Shown here in pieces: positions 1-12,118 of a stretch of DNA of 64,000 nt; the stretch's first letter is position 1; every line of letters begins with the position of its first letter. The stretch is from Trogon surrucura. Taxonomy: Eukaryota; Chordata; Aves; Trogoniformes; Trogonidae. The stretch covers positions 46,272,706 through 46,336,705 of the forward strand of contig CM036620.1 of assembly GCA_020746105.1 (NCBI GenBank), given 5' to 3'. The position numbers and the translations under genes were made by a program. The notes beneath the pieces are model-generated. The model made no database searches. It had not been told where the DNA came from and saw nothing but the letters and a program-made list of their open reading frames with translations.

Positions 1-3000
1 GAAGAGGCGAGATGTACTTACTCAAACCGTTCAGGTCCGGCTGTTTCCCATGGACAATAAAATTAAACAAAAGGACCTAAAGAATGTCAAAATGTGTTTA
101 GATAGCTGGCGCATACTGCGTAACAACACACCGCTGCAGGACAGTGCTGTAGGAGACACTGAAATCCAAACAGGCAGAATTACATGCTCATTAGCTTTAA
201 AGCCAACCATATCAGGCTAAGATTCCATGTTTCTACAGGAAAACCTCTAGTTTAGTCTGCCCTTGAAATCCTTACTGCTGCAATCAGTTATTCAACCAGG
301 CTATAGAACAGTTGTCAGTTCACAAGAAGTCCAACTGGTATTTGGACAAGGATTTGATAGAGAGAGCAAAAAGGCCATAAAATTAGTTCAAAGGGTCCAC
401 GGTTTCACAATGTCAGCAGAAGGACAGGCTGAAGTAAGGTCATGGATAGTGGCAGCGTCAGGATGGAATCAGGTTCCATCTCTGGAATGGTCCCAGACCC
501 ATGGAACACTCCCCAGCCTGCAGGCACTGCCCCCTCTCCCCTCCCACTTCTCCTTTATGGCACAACCTCAGGGTACTGGGCTGCGTCCCCTGTCTGTGCA
601 GGGCAGGGCCACTGCAGAAGTGCCCATCTATTGGCACTGTGATACACAGCAGATTACACTCAAAATCCACAACACATCAGGCTGTAGTAGTGAAATGTAG
701 AGAAGAACCAATTAACAAGAAACCTCTTCATCCTCCCTTGGGACAAAAAAAATTAAAATAAATCAATTACCGATTTAAAAGTTTGGATTAACATGCTGTT
801 GCTTTCTGTGCACCAAATCATGCTCCTTAGCATTACAGGCATGAAAACTTTCTCTTAAATTCTAATAAGCACAGGTGACCAGTAAGAATAGGAAGTCATA
901 CCAGCAAGGAAGTCTTGGCTTACAAGTTAGTTTTGTGTATATTGTAGACACCTTACGAAGCTAGAAAAAAAGGGGCTACAACATATGTAAGGGCTAAGAG
1001 CAAGCTTAGCTCTTTCCTCCTAAAGCCTCACAATAAATATCTTTGACTTGTAAAAACAGATACTTGCTTTCCTCTCTGCATTAATCATGATGTGTCCTGC
1101 ACACACACTGTATGATTTAGGAATGCATTGTAATTAGAGAGCTACCCTTTCAAAAGGCTGTGGTGGCATTACAGCTGACAAGAACTGAAGTAAACATGAT
1201 CATTCCCATTCACATAAGAGTTCCATTGTAGCCAAGGAGCCGCTATGACTTCATCCTAGGTAAGAGATGCACACCACTATTTTTCATTTCCCTGACCAGC
1301 TGTTTGTAGAGCAGTCTGCAACATAAAACCTTTCTTGAGTAGTTAAACCACAAGCTACCAGCTACATAACTATACATTTTACTGCTTAGGTTTATACTGA
1401 GGGATGACGTTTTATTACACATTGTGTCTCTTCAGCACAAAAAAAGCAAGGTTAGGACAGTTTTGTGCAAGGCTCAGCAATTCCTAGCTTTAACACTATC
1501 TATTAAGTCATATCAACCCTTGTTTTTTGTATTTAAAAAAAAAAGCCAGATGCAACAGGGAGAATAAATTCACATTCTTAACATATGCATCCAAATATGC
1601 CCCATCAAGAAAAAAGGCTCATGCTCCAGTCCCATCAGACAACCAGGGCTTTCACCTTGACCACAGATAAAAGTTTAGATGATTTAGACCAATACGCAAA
1701 AAACTTCCCAGTGAAGCTAGAATCTGGCTTTCAGTCCTTTTCCTCATGGAAAGACACAGCTAGGTCTGCTCACTCAAGTCATCTAAAATAAATAAAATAA
1801 AAAAGCCATGCTCTCTTCACAAACTCAGGTCCTGCAATCGCTTCTCATCCAGACATAATATGGATCACAAGGAATGGACTCAAACTCTGCTCCACTGCCA
1901 GACAGGACACAGAAAACAATTGGAAGTCACAGCTGCAGATCCAAAGGAATATCCTTAATAAGAGAAGTATCAGTCTGCCATACTCAGGTTGCTACATGTA
2001 GCCAAAAAAAAAAAAAAGCAGAATGGACAAAGTTTGAGGTCAAAAGCACTTTTTCCTCAATGTAACCAGTAGCCCTTGGTTTGCTTGTGAGTTTAGTAGC
2101 AATACCAGGCATATATGGGAAAATGGTTTTAGTAACAAGTCAAAACTGTTTCAGGAGACAGCTACCCATACTGGTCACCTCCACAGAAACCACAGTTCCC
2201 AAAAATCCAGCCCGTGAAAGCCTCGCTCTGAACTCATCGTATCAATTCAGTTAAAGAGTTCTGTACGGCTCAGACAAAGCCAGCTCTTTGCTCACACACG
2301 CAACACACACACACCCCCCCACAGCAGCACCCAAGACTCATTCTTTACAGCGGAGCCAGTATCTCAAGGCAACGACCCAAGTTGGCAGGGCTCCGCCGTT
2401 CTTTGCTGCTCCTACTCTCGGCGTACAATGGGCTATTTACAGCGGGCAGCAGCCTGCCTATTGTCTACCCATAGCCAGGCATCACTCGAGTGCAACGGAA
2501 GAGAACAGGAGAGCAGCCGTCGGCTTCTGTATCGCAAAGAAAACAATCCCAAGAACCAATGGGCCTCTTTTCCTCTCTATCCTAATATTTAGATGAACAG
2601 CACTATGGCACAGCAGTAGCCTGCCATCAAGGCGCGTTCACCTCACAGTGTAAAAGAAGTGGCCGTGTTATCTCTTTAGCCTCTTGCAAGCAGAAGAAAA
2701 AGCTGCAGGACAAGTTGTCCATCTCTTATGAGCCATGTGGCACTAAAACGTTTTCGCTAGAATATGCTGGAATAGGGATCAGCCACCCATCACTCTTTGA
2801 GTTCTGGCAGCTATTTGTCATTGCAGTTTGTTTTCTTACTGTTACAGGTTACGCTGCACAGCTCCCACGGATCTGTTTTACGTAAGTCTTTCTCCACTCA
2901 TCCTTTGAAAGGGCAAGTGCAAAATCACATTCTAACTCCTTTACTGAATATAAAAGAGGGTGCAACAAATAGCTTAAGCTATTAACTAGATAAATCCTTT

Positions 3001-6000
3001 TGTCTGAATAAAATACATAATTCTAATCTCAGAGTGCATTTATAATCAGCTTAAATTTGAATCAGTCCAGCTTGTCCCAGATACATGCTCCTACAACCCT
3101 CTTCGTGCTGGTCAGGCACTCATCTTGTGCAGCCACTACAGGGTGTGATCAGGCAAACACCATTTCCCTGCATTAGTTCTGATGCTAGTTCGTAGCTAGA
3201 TCAACTCCTGCCTGGATGGCCTGACAGCCATTAGCTCCCAGAAGGAGCCAAGACAACGCAGCTGGGGAAAGAGATGGACTGTTGCATCACTACACCTCAA
3301 ACATGCAACTCCAAACACTGCAGGCAAATCCCCCGAGAAGCTTCTCTCTCTGCCCTGCAGTCAAGGGAATAACTTGACTGAGGCCTTACAACCACCTGCA
3401 ACAAAGTCAAACCATAACTGGCATGGAAACCACAGCCACTCTCAAGATATAGCAAAGAAGCACAGTAATTGAGACTTGAAGGAGACTCCTCAGGTTTAAG
3501 TCTTGTATAACATGAATACAATGGCAAGATGCCTCCTGTGGTACAGCCTGTCATGTCACATACGACACGACAGTCTCTCCTTAACCACAAAGGAGTTTCC
3601 TGAACGAACCAAGTACTATTGAACTCCTTAATCCACTACTCTGCCCTCCTCCTCCTCTACTTACCCCTGTCCCCAACTAAAAGACAAAAATCTCATCTTA
3701 CCCAGAATCACCTAGATCAGCCAGACAGGCCTCAGAGCTACAGACCCTCTATTTAAAGCAGTAGCTGACAGATTCACTTTCCTGCAACAGTAAAGAGGGA
3801 AGAACTAAAAAGCTGCTAGTGAAGAACCCATCCCATGCAGAGTGAGAGACCAGCAGGCCCTTAATATTCAGCCCCCCACCTTCAACTTCCCCCTTCAGCT
3901 CCTCAGTCTGGCTGTAAGCAACCACAGGGCATCAGGCAGTGGTTCAGGTTGCCTCTGCGGGTTCAGTTTCTGTTCCTGAATTTAGGACAAGGCAGGACCA
4001 GAGGGGAGCAGCCTATAAACCAGATTCAGCAGCATCAGTTGGGCCATGGTGCTTAACTACATAAACTGCAAGTTAAGAGTCTTGCTGCAACCTTTAAGGA
4101 ATATTATATCCGATTCTTGATGTGTCGAGGCTCTGTCCCCACCTGCAAGGAAAGTCACAGCCCTGTTGTCAGGCTTCTGGCTGCAATCCTCTTGCAATCA
4201 AATGGAACACCTGGATTCTCGCCTCTAAAAGGTGTCCAACAAGTAATCTGAGTACACACCAATGAGGTCACTGGAGTTTACTCAAGTTCAGGAACTGAAC
4301 CACATGACAAGAACCTGCTCAATGCCTTTTGTGCAATTACAGTCCTCCAGCAGCACTTGGTAACCCTCTATATTATGGAAAACCAATACATCCTAATAAA
4401 ACGTTTGAGACAGTGATCGATTAAAGTTTCCTTTAATCCATGCCTATACATATACAACATTGTCACTAAACGGTCTTCTCAGTTTCTCATTTTCAAAGAC
4501 CAGAGAGGGTGCTGGCAGTACTGCAGCCAAACTTGCCACACATTAGAATCGCACCCCTGCAACTTTGGTTTGTAGGTACGTCATGGCACTACTCTGCTAA
4601 TTTAACCTCAATCCAAACACCGTTTAGATGAGAGTCACCTAGAGAAGCAAACTGCTACAAACCAGCAGCTTTCTTGTGGCATTAACAGCTCAAACATCAT
4701 ACAAACTTATTCATTCTACCCCTTCCAGGAAAAAGCTACTATTCAGAAAGCCCAATATGCAACATCAAGTTAACACTTGCTTCGAGAGCTCACCTGAGAC
4801 TCTGCAAGAATGAGTTTCTTTCTGCTATTACCTGAAGCCTAGCAGAAGGCAATCTGGGTCAGACACACTAAACCACACTGCATCACACCAGATAGTGTTT
4901 ACACTCGGAAGGATATTTAGAAAAAAAACCCAAAAATAACACATAACCTTTAACACTGTGAGACTAGACAGATCAGTTAGTATTTATAAGAAGCAACTGG
5001 TTCACCAAGTGGCCTCCCAAACCGAGCATCACAACAAAGAGCTTGACAAACAAAGCAACCTCTTAACCTCAGATATTAAGGTATCCCCGTATCTCCTCCA
5101 AGTCAATGATAGTAAGCATTTTCTTCCAGCTTTCCTAGGAAACTAATCCATCATCACCAAGCTGTTAACACAGCCCAGTTGCAGAGGCCAAGTTTTGAAA
5201 GCAAGGCACACACAGCATCAAACTAAAAAGCTTAGAGTTCTGGGTTTAAGAACAACAATTCATTAAAAAGAAGCCAGAAGGTCCCTTCTGCAAACAGTGT
5301 CTCAAGCACTTTGCTCTAAGTCTTAACAGGTTCAGCTACAGAAGCAAACAAACAAACAAAAAAACAACTCAAACAACACATCTAAATCTTCGTAAAGTCA
5401 TGCAAGCTGTTTTCAGTCAGTTTTGGACAAGCTACCAGTACTACTAGAATTCAAATAAAAAAAAAGGAGTATTTTACTATTATATTTTACTTTCTGTAGA
5501 AAAGCGACTCCCAACATGAAAGGCAGCAAGAGAGGGCAGAAGCCAGGTGTTATCAAGTGTCCTTATTTCAGGAGTCAGGCGGGACCTGCAGAAATGCAAA
5601 CTCCCCCCCTTCTGCAGCCAGGGTTCAGCCTACTGCCTGTAAAGGTCACTGCTCTACGTACAGCAGCCCTTCCCTGAGCCACATCACATCATGAACTCCC
5701 ACACAAAACCATTTACCAGTGAACAAAGCCTCTCCCCTCTTATTTCTGAGGATTTCTAGGGAGTTACAGCTGGTTATATTTAACATATTAAAATATTTAA
5801 CATCTCTTAACTTGTAATTTAGCACAGTAGAGAAGCAGGATACAGCAGGCGGTCAATTCATTGGACTACCAGAAGCTCAATTTATTGGGCAATGTACCCC
5901 CTTGGGCCGGAACCTCTCCCTCTCTGCCACATTTGAAAAATTTTGCACCATTAATCTTTTTGAGTCTACCCATTTCAATTAACTATTATCAAGATTAAAA

Positions 6001-8046
6001 ACAAACAAAACAAAAACCCTACTGCTATCTTCTATTCTTCACATTAGACAGAGCACTGTTTTCTTGGAGCAGAAAAAGAGAGAGAGAAGAAACCACCTAC
6101 TCTTCCCCACAGAAGATCAACATACTCAAGACAGAGAAGGTATAACGCACCTCTATCTCCTCCAAAAATCCCATGCAGCATTAATTTCTGGTAGAGCAAT
6201 AAGGTAGGAGAATCACCTGCAGTGATTTTACACACTAAACAGGAGAGTCACCCAGATAACTATTTCAAAGTTGTCTTTCCTTCCACTTTGAATTACTGGT
6301 TTTAGTTTTCCACTAATATCAACCTTATCCTTTTTGCTTTAAGGACAAGTACACTTTGAGGGTTTACTTCTCAAGAACCGAAGACTTACTTCAGCCTCAC
6401 ATTGGCTGAATTGTGGTTGTAAAACAGCATGTACCAAATTTAGAAGCTGCCTTTTAAATTCATTATAATCTCACAGTCCTCAGAGCAGGCCAAGGCCATT
6501 CATTCAAGACCTTGAGTTGAGTACACTACACACAACAGCTACTTGTAATTACAAGATTTAGGTTTTCCCCATCAGGCATCCTCAGATATTTTCATATTCC
6601 AATACAAGCAAGCTAGATATCCTTGGACTTTAAAGAATCAGGCAGTAACTGTATGGCTCCATGAGGAACTTGGTATTTCAGTTTTTGTATTACTAGTACT
6701 GCCAGTGCTGCAAGAGAAAAAGAAAGGGATTTTTTGGTAAACCCAATGCCTTTCTACAGTCACAATTCCTTGATCCAAGAAACCTGATCTGAATCTCTCG
6801 AGACGGGAAATCTCAGCTTGTGAGTGAGAGAGCCCGTTCCAAAGCAGAGACCCAAACGCAACCACTCCTGAGCAGGCTCAGAAGACTGCATATGGCTCCT
6901 TGTAAAGCTATGTGGATAAAAAAAGTTCTTCTACCACCACATGCAATAACTCTGTGATCCAGGTACAAACCTCAAACCACGGGGTTTCAAGCAGCAGTTT
7001 GTTTAGATGTCAGTCTTTCCTATCACAGGACCTGACCATCATATCTCAGACTCCAGTCCAAGCGAGGCATATGTTAAGATAGGTCACTAGGTCCAAGAGG
7101 GTGTCTCTAATACCCCAGACAGCTCACAGACATGCCGTTCAAAAAGTCAGAAGGCTTCAAGTGTTGCAATTCCTGTTCAGCAGGACCGAGTAGTGTATGA
7201 ACACTAGAACAAAAGCATCATGTAACCAGGCTAAATCCCCACGCTGCAGCGCTACAAGTCCTACCTAACAGCGGAGAGGAGGCCTGCAAAGTCAAAGTCA
7301 CCCAACCTTCCATTTTAGGCCGCTTTGCCTCACTCTACGTTTCCATATGTGCTCCCAACTGCTTAAAAAGAAGAAAAAACGCAAACAACCGCTTTAAGCA
7401 CACACTGCCTTCACTCCCATCAGAAGAACCCGCCTGAAGACAAGGTCCAGCGACTGAACATTAAAGCCCTGAGGTTACCGCGCAGCCTGCTGAGCCGCTG
7501 CTCGGCCGGGCAGCGCCGGGCTCGGCTTCTCCGGGAACCGGGGCCAGCCGGGGCGACCATCCGGTTCGCGCCGGGCCGGGGAAGGGGCAGCGCCGGCGCC
7601 GGAACAATGCCCCACCGACCGGAGCCGCCGCAGCGCCGAGGGGAGGGGGGGCAGGCCGGAGGCAGCCGGGCTACGCTTCCCCGAAGGGCTTTTGTGCCGA
7701 GGGGAAGCCGAGCCGGCCCCAGGGGGACGCCGAACCCACCGCGGGGCGGAAGGCAAAACCCCGCGGCCCGAGGGGGATCGGCGGCGGGAGGGATCGCCCC
7801 GCCGGGGGCCCGCTGCCCCTCGCCCGGCTCCGCAGGTGACAGCGGCCGCGCAGGCCGCCCCACAGCCGCCGCGAAGGGCCGGGCCGGGCGGCGGCGGCTC
7901 CGGCAGGCCCCGGCGGAGCCAGCCCGTCTCAGCGGCAGCCGGACAGGCTGCGGCCAGCGCGTCCCTGACAGCCTCGGCCCCGCGCCTGCCCGCCCGCCCC
8001 TCAGCACAGCCGAGCCGGCGGCGCCCCCGCCCCGAGCCCCGCTCAC
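1..8046 (-). other. ACSL1: Inferred part of ACSL1 intron 1 (no coding exon visible)
   Basis: No exon with recognisable protein homology was found on either strand; the open frames here are under about 150 codons and have no family signature. The start-containing ACSL1 exon (N-terminal membrane anchor) was looked for on the minus strand and is not present, so it would lie beyond position 1. The interval is called intronic only because a promoter, a short exon and a splice donor point into it from 8046 on the minus strand, and because ACSL1 is the known head-to-head neighbour of HELT. Content is AT-leaning unique sequence with small A-rich runs and a CA-rich stretch near 2290-2325. No CR1 copy was recognised. 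An alternative first exon could be hidden here; nothing supports one. Confidence 0.45.
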
Positions 8047-8110
8047 CTCCCGGCGACGACGGCGACCACGACAGCGCGAGGCTCCCCCGGCGCCGCCCTA
8101 TTTAAGCCGA
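8047..8110 (-). promoter_or_regulatory. ACSL1: Core promoter and short non-coding exon 1, inferred ACSL1
   Basis: Read on the minus strand, a TATA-like TTAAATAG (8105-8098) is followed about 50 bases later by GGGAG/GTGAGC, a consensus 5' splice site with the intron starting at 8046. A TATA-directed start near 8070-8075 would give a first exon of only about 25-30 nt without an ATG; initiation further upstream would lengthen it. Upstream on the same strand (8140-8190) are several GC boxes (GGGCGGG type). On the + strand the box reads TATTTAA, but the nearest + donor (GTGAGT, 8129-8134) lies too close to its expected start, so minus is preferred. The name ACSL1 (ATP-dependent ligation of CoA to long-chain fatty acids at ER and outer mitochondrial membranes) comes from HELT-ACSL1 synteny in vertebrates, not from coding sequence. 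Confidence 0.5.
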
Positions 8111-8210
8111 GCACGGCGGGAGCGGCGTGTGAGTGTGCCGGGCCCGCCTCCTCTGCCCGCCCACGGCGCCGCGGCACGGCCCGCCCCGGTCGTCGCCGCC
8201 GCCGCCGCGC

Positions 8211-8253
8211 CTCCTCCCTCCCTCCCTCCCTCCCTCCCTCCCCCCCCCCTCCC
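8211..8253. repeat. CCTC microsatellite plus C-run in promoter
   Basis: About eight CCTC/CTCC units run into a nine-base C tract. On the minus strand this is a GGGA/GGAG array, able in principle to form a G-quadruplex, about 130-180 bases upstream of the inferred ACSL1 start. Confidence 0.9.
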
Positions 8254-8333
8254 GCTGCGGGCTCGTTCCCTCCCGCCGCCCGGGGTGTCTCGGCCTGCTG
8301 GTCACAGTAACCCCTACAAAACCCCGGCGAGGG

Positions 8334-8505
8334 AGGAACGGGCTGCCCAGGCAAGCGGTGGAGTCACCGTCCCTGGGTGTATCGAGAAGAAGTGTTAGAT
8401 GAGGCGCTCGGGGACGCGGTTTAGTGGCGGACCTGGCATCGCTAGGTTAACGGTTGGACTCCGTGATCTTAAAAGGTCTACTCCGACCTAAACGATTCTA
8501 TGAAA
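8334..8505 (+). mobile_element. CR1 3'-end fragment, CpG-rich
   Basis: Matches the CR1 3' region in order: GGCTGCCCAGG, GGAGTCACCGTCCCTGG, GGTTTAGTGG, GCTAGGTTAACGGTTGGACT, TGATCTTAAAAGGTCT and the terminal CCTAAACGATTCTATGA. It belongs to the same subfamily as the copy at 19515-19778. Unlike that copy, which has lost most CpGs, this one is full of them, in keeping with its place at the edge of an active CpG island. 5'-truncated; no coding capacity. Confidence 0.9.
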
Positions 8506-10034
8506 CAGTGTACAAATTACAGGGGAAGCACCGGGAAGTGAGAGGAGCACACATGCTGCAAGGTGCATCGCTTTTACACCTCGTGAACCCGAGATGACAG
8601 CTCGCAAGGGAAGTTTTCCTTACGGCTTTGCAAGAGACGTCTGCATCCGGTATAAACAGGCCAAAAGGACGTGTGTTTCAGTATGACGGCGTTGGAAGAG
8701 GACGATGACCTCATTGCAAGCTGGGGAGTCAGCGGTTTCACTGCTGCTAAATTGTTTGCGAGGGGGCAGCGGGGTCGAGGTGTGCCCTGGTAAAGCAGAG
8801 GCAGCTGGGGCTGTGTCAGTGTCCTCCGACAGTTTTCTTAAGGGGTTTGGCCATGTGCTTCATCAGTCCCTTTGACCTGTAAATCATCAGCCCTCATCTC
8901 AAAGTCCCACCATGTTGCACACTCTGCATTGCCATCGTTTACCCATGTTTCGTGGGTGTTATTTGGGTTATTTTAAGTGTGTATGTGAGTTAAGACTACA
9001 CACATTCACATACATACAGGGAATATTTTGTAAATTACTTGAGTTACTTTCATTTTACGTAAAGGCAACCACCGTTTCCCGATGCTTCAGTTATACGGGC
9101 GTATACAAGGCATACGAATTCCTGCAAAACAGTGTTTTTAACAGAGGAAGGAGCCTTTCAGTCACTTTTTAGCATAAAGAAGGGCACTTGTGAAGCTCCT
9201 GATAGTCCCCACTTAACTGCACTTGGGTTCACCCTGTGGAGGGGCTCAGAAATGCAAAATAAATTCCTTCCTCAAGAAAGGAAGCACATAATCCAGGAGT
9301 GCATCTGACTGACTGCAGCTGCTAATGGGTATAAAGTCCTGTAGCACCACTAAAGCTAGTCCTTGTAAAGCCCCGAAGCACAGACAGCATGGATATCACC
9401 TGCTCTGCCACCGTTGGGCTCTGTTGGGCTCTGCTGGTTTGTTCCTACTGCACCATGCTTCGCGCTTATGTAGATGCAGCCAGACTCTGCCGAGTGATTT
9501 TTGCATTATATCCAGGGTTTTGGATGAAGGAATCAAGTGATGTAGAAATACACGGTCTCAGACACTGGTGACTTCATGTTTTGTCCTGAATGCATTTAGG
9601 TTCCACCTAAATGATTTTAATCTACTATGCTAATTAATCCTGAATTATCACATCTTTCTCCACATCTGTTTTAGCCTTCTCTCAGAGAAACTTCAGCCAA
9701 CTGTTTTTCTCTTGTATTCTCACTAGACAGTTTCTAAAAAGTCTCTCTCTTGTACGTACCTTTTCATGAATCTTGTTGAAAACATGAAATTGCAAAAGTC
9801 CCAGCTACACAATATTTAAATAGGTATCTCTCTGATGCCAGGTATCACCTCTCTACTCCTACTTGACACTCACCAGATTATACAACCAGGGTCTACATTA
9901 CTCTCTGAAACTGGCTATTTCCAGCTGATCAGAATAGAGAGGGACCCAGTCTCAACCAAACTGTATAGAAAAACATATACATAGACAACAGCGAACTAGG
10001 AGCTGTATGCAGACAAAACCCCGAAACTTCCCTT
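8506..10034. other. Intergenic, no feature seen
   Basis: GC falls quickly after the CpG island. Open frames are short and unremarkable, with no recognisable protein similarity, repeat family or RNA gene. Confidence 0.6.
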
Positions 10035-10245
10035 CCTTGAGGCTGCTCGGCCTCGCATGACAGAAGTTCAAGTCCTTTACCATATTCATAGCCCTTCACT
10101 GGACTTTCTGCAGTATGTCCATGTCTCTTTTGTACTGGGGACCCCAGACTAGACACCGGTCTCCAGGTGTGGCCTCCCCAGTGCCAAGAAGAGGGAAAGG
10201 ATCATCTCCACTTGACTGCTATAGGGATGGACTACTTGTTGAGCT
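10035..10245 (-). mobile_element. CR1 internal fragment (minus orientation)
   Basis: The + strand shows the reverse complement of the CR1 ORF2 C-terminal region: a CTTCACTGGACTTTCTGCAG block, then GTCCATGTCTCTTTTGTACT, GGGGACCCCAGACTAGACAC, CTCCAGGTGTGGCCTCCCCA and AGTGCCAAG. The 3' terminal repeats are missing from this piece and it is strongly diverged. Edges are approximate. Confidence 0.75.
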
Positions 10246-10858
10246 TGGGTAAAATGATCCTTAAAAAATCAACCAGCTTTCTTGGACCTCTCTTCTCTCC
10301 AAGAACATTATGTTAACAGGGCAATTATCCTATAAATAGATTACCCCAAACAGGATTTCCATTTCAGCGGTGTATGGATATTACAGAATTTTCATCACCA
10401 GTATTTGTTTTTTTCCAGTAATATTGGTATCAAGATACTGTTCTTACATGCATGTATTGGCTATCGTTGACAAAGTATATTTAAGCATCTGCCAGGAAAA
10501 AAAACCTCTTAGCTGTGTTCTTTTTATTTTGGTTTACAGGCCGTGCACATCACCCTACTGAATTGGGCTATCCCAAGTGTATCATTTGAGCACCATCCCA
10601 AGTGTATAATTTTTATACAAAACAGACTGCCTAGCCTTCTACCATACTGTATCTGCATCTGCTAACACTTGTGTGGAATCTCAAGAGAAGAAAAACAAAG
10701 AAATGTTATGTAAATAAGCGCTTCAAAATGTCTGGCATATATCGCAATTAAAAAACATGAGCTACTGGGTCCATGGAGCAGGCATAGCCACTCAGGTCTC
10801 GTCAACCCCTCTTCGTAGCGGGAAATGGAATAATGTTTGTTTTGCATTTTTAACTATT
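10246..10858. other. Intergenic, no feature seen
   Basis: AT-rich unique sequence. Two near-copies of CCCAAGTGTAT lie at about 10573 and 10600. No gene or repeat family recognised. Confidence 0.5.
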
Positions 10859-11454
10859 TCATACCCTTGAGAACAGGAATGTAAGTCCTGACAGAAAATA
10901 CCAGTGAGCAGGAAGGGGGAGTTGGGTCATTCTATAGTGGGGAGCGAGCAAGGAGCCAGAGGCAACTCTGGCAGAGGCCATGCTCCTCCCTGAGGAACAG
11001 TCCCAGGGCACCTGTGCAGGTGACACTGACTGGTTCTGCTGACAGCCCTCCGCAAATTGAGATGACGAGTCAGGGCTGAGGTCTATGCAGAGATCCAGTG
11101 GGGGACAACACAAGCCAATGCCAGGACCGAAGACAAGGCTGGGACACATGTCTAGGTCTGATCCAGGAAACAGGGCTGGAGACAAACTATCTGCAATGTC
11201 TCCCCAGGCTTCATCCAGGAAAATCAAATCAGGAATCTGGGACAGCAGGGAACATGCCTGGGAATGGCATAGCCCACACATGAGCTTAAATGGAACCCCT
11301 GGACTACTGGGCAGGGGTGTGGGTGGGGGTCCCAGGCAAAGTTGCTGAGGGCCATTAAGGTCTACAGTTGTCCCCAGGGCCCTGGCAGCAACACCAGTGC
11401 ATCCTGCTCCCACAAATATATGGCATGTGTCTGGTTGCATGTCACCTGGGGTTT
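10859..11454 (-). other. GC-richer block open in one minus frame, next to CR1
   Basis: A minus-strand frame of 269 codons starts inside the adjacent CR1 3' region (residues 1 to about 45 are CR1 ORF2 C-terminal: FTVRVVKHWNSLP, SLETFKIRLK) and stays open for some 200 further codons through sequence that is not CR1. That part is rich in Leu, Pro, Ser and Cys, with no domain I recognise and no clear low-complexity bias. It may be chance, an old unrecognised repeat, or the downstream exon of a CR1-initiated non-coding transcript. No function is assigned. Confidence 0.3.
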
Positions 11455-12118
11455 TCATAGAATCATAGAATAGTTTTGCTTGAAAGGTAGCTTTAAAGGT
11501 CTGCGAGTCCAACACCCCCACAATGAACAGGGACATCTTTAACCGGATTTTGAATGTTTCCAGGGATGCCACATCTACCACCTTTCTGGGCAAGCTGTTC
11601 CAGTGTTTCACCACCCTCACTGTAAAAAATTGCTTCCTTATAGCTAGTCTAAATCTACCCGCTTTCAATTTTTAAATCATTACCCTTTGTCCTATCACAA
11701 CCAGCCCTGCTAAAAAGATTGCCCCTGTCTTCCTTACAAGCCCCCTTTAAGCATGGAAAGGCTGCAGTCTCCTTGGAGACTTCCCTTCTCCAGGCTGAAC
11801 AGACCCAACTCTCTGAGTCTGTCCTCAAAATGTTGCTGTAAAGGTGGCAGAAATAATGCTTTTGGCAACAATAAGAGAGGTGCTCCAGTCCTCTGATCAT
11901 TTTTGTGACCCTCCTCTGGAAACGCTCAACCAGGTCCATGTCTCTTCTGTACTGAGGACCCCAGAGCTGGACACAGCACTCCAGGTGAGGTCTCACGAGA
12001 GCAGAGTAGAGGGCCAGAATCACCTCCCTTGACCTGCTGGCCACACTCCTGTCAATGCAGCCCAGGATATATTTGGCCTTCTGGGCTGTGAGTGTACGTA
12101 TTCCCGCCACACACTGAA
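11455..12118 (-). mobile_element. CR1 fragment with ORF2 C-terminus (minus)
   Basis: Begins on + with the reverse complement of the CR1 3' terminal repeat (TCATAGAATCATAGAATAG). Minus-strand translation of 12110 to about 11850 gives classic CR1 reverse transcriptase C-terminal sequence: [60 protein letters not shown]. Later frames hold FFTVRVVKHWNSLPRKVVD. About 660 bp, 5'-truncated within the RT C-terminal region, with frame changes, so a dead LINE copy. Confidence 0.95.

Larger units (their letters stand above)
7480..8440. promoter_or_regulatory. CpG island at the inferred ACSL1 promoter
   Basis: Very high GC with dense CpG throughout. It covers the TATA-like box and splice donor near 8.05-8.10 kb, several GC boxes, a CCTC microsatellite and the start of a CR1 fragment. 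Long open frames on both strands (up to 263 codons, rich in Arg, Pro, Ala and Gly) come from the base composition and overlap each other antisense, so they are not called as genes. The island most likely marks a broadly active promoter that fires to the left. Confidence 0.8.

Noticed and set aside
525-542. CTCF-like GAGGGGGCAGTGCC on the minus strand
   Set aside because: A partial match in a C-rich run, without the upstream CCA portion; weaker than the motifs at 51 kb.
1-8046. ACSL1 coding exon 2 with the N-terminal anchor
   Set aside because: Looked for in minus-strand frames and not found; it would lie outside the window.
7420-8398. Open frames of 208 codons (minus) and 263 codons (plus) in the left CpG island
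   Set aside because: They overlap antisense, are Arg/Pro/Ala/Gly-rich as expected from extreme GC, span a promoter and splice donor, and show no domain.
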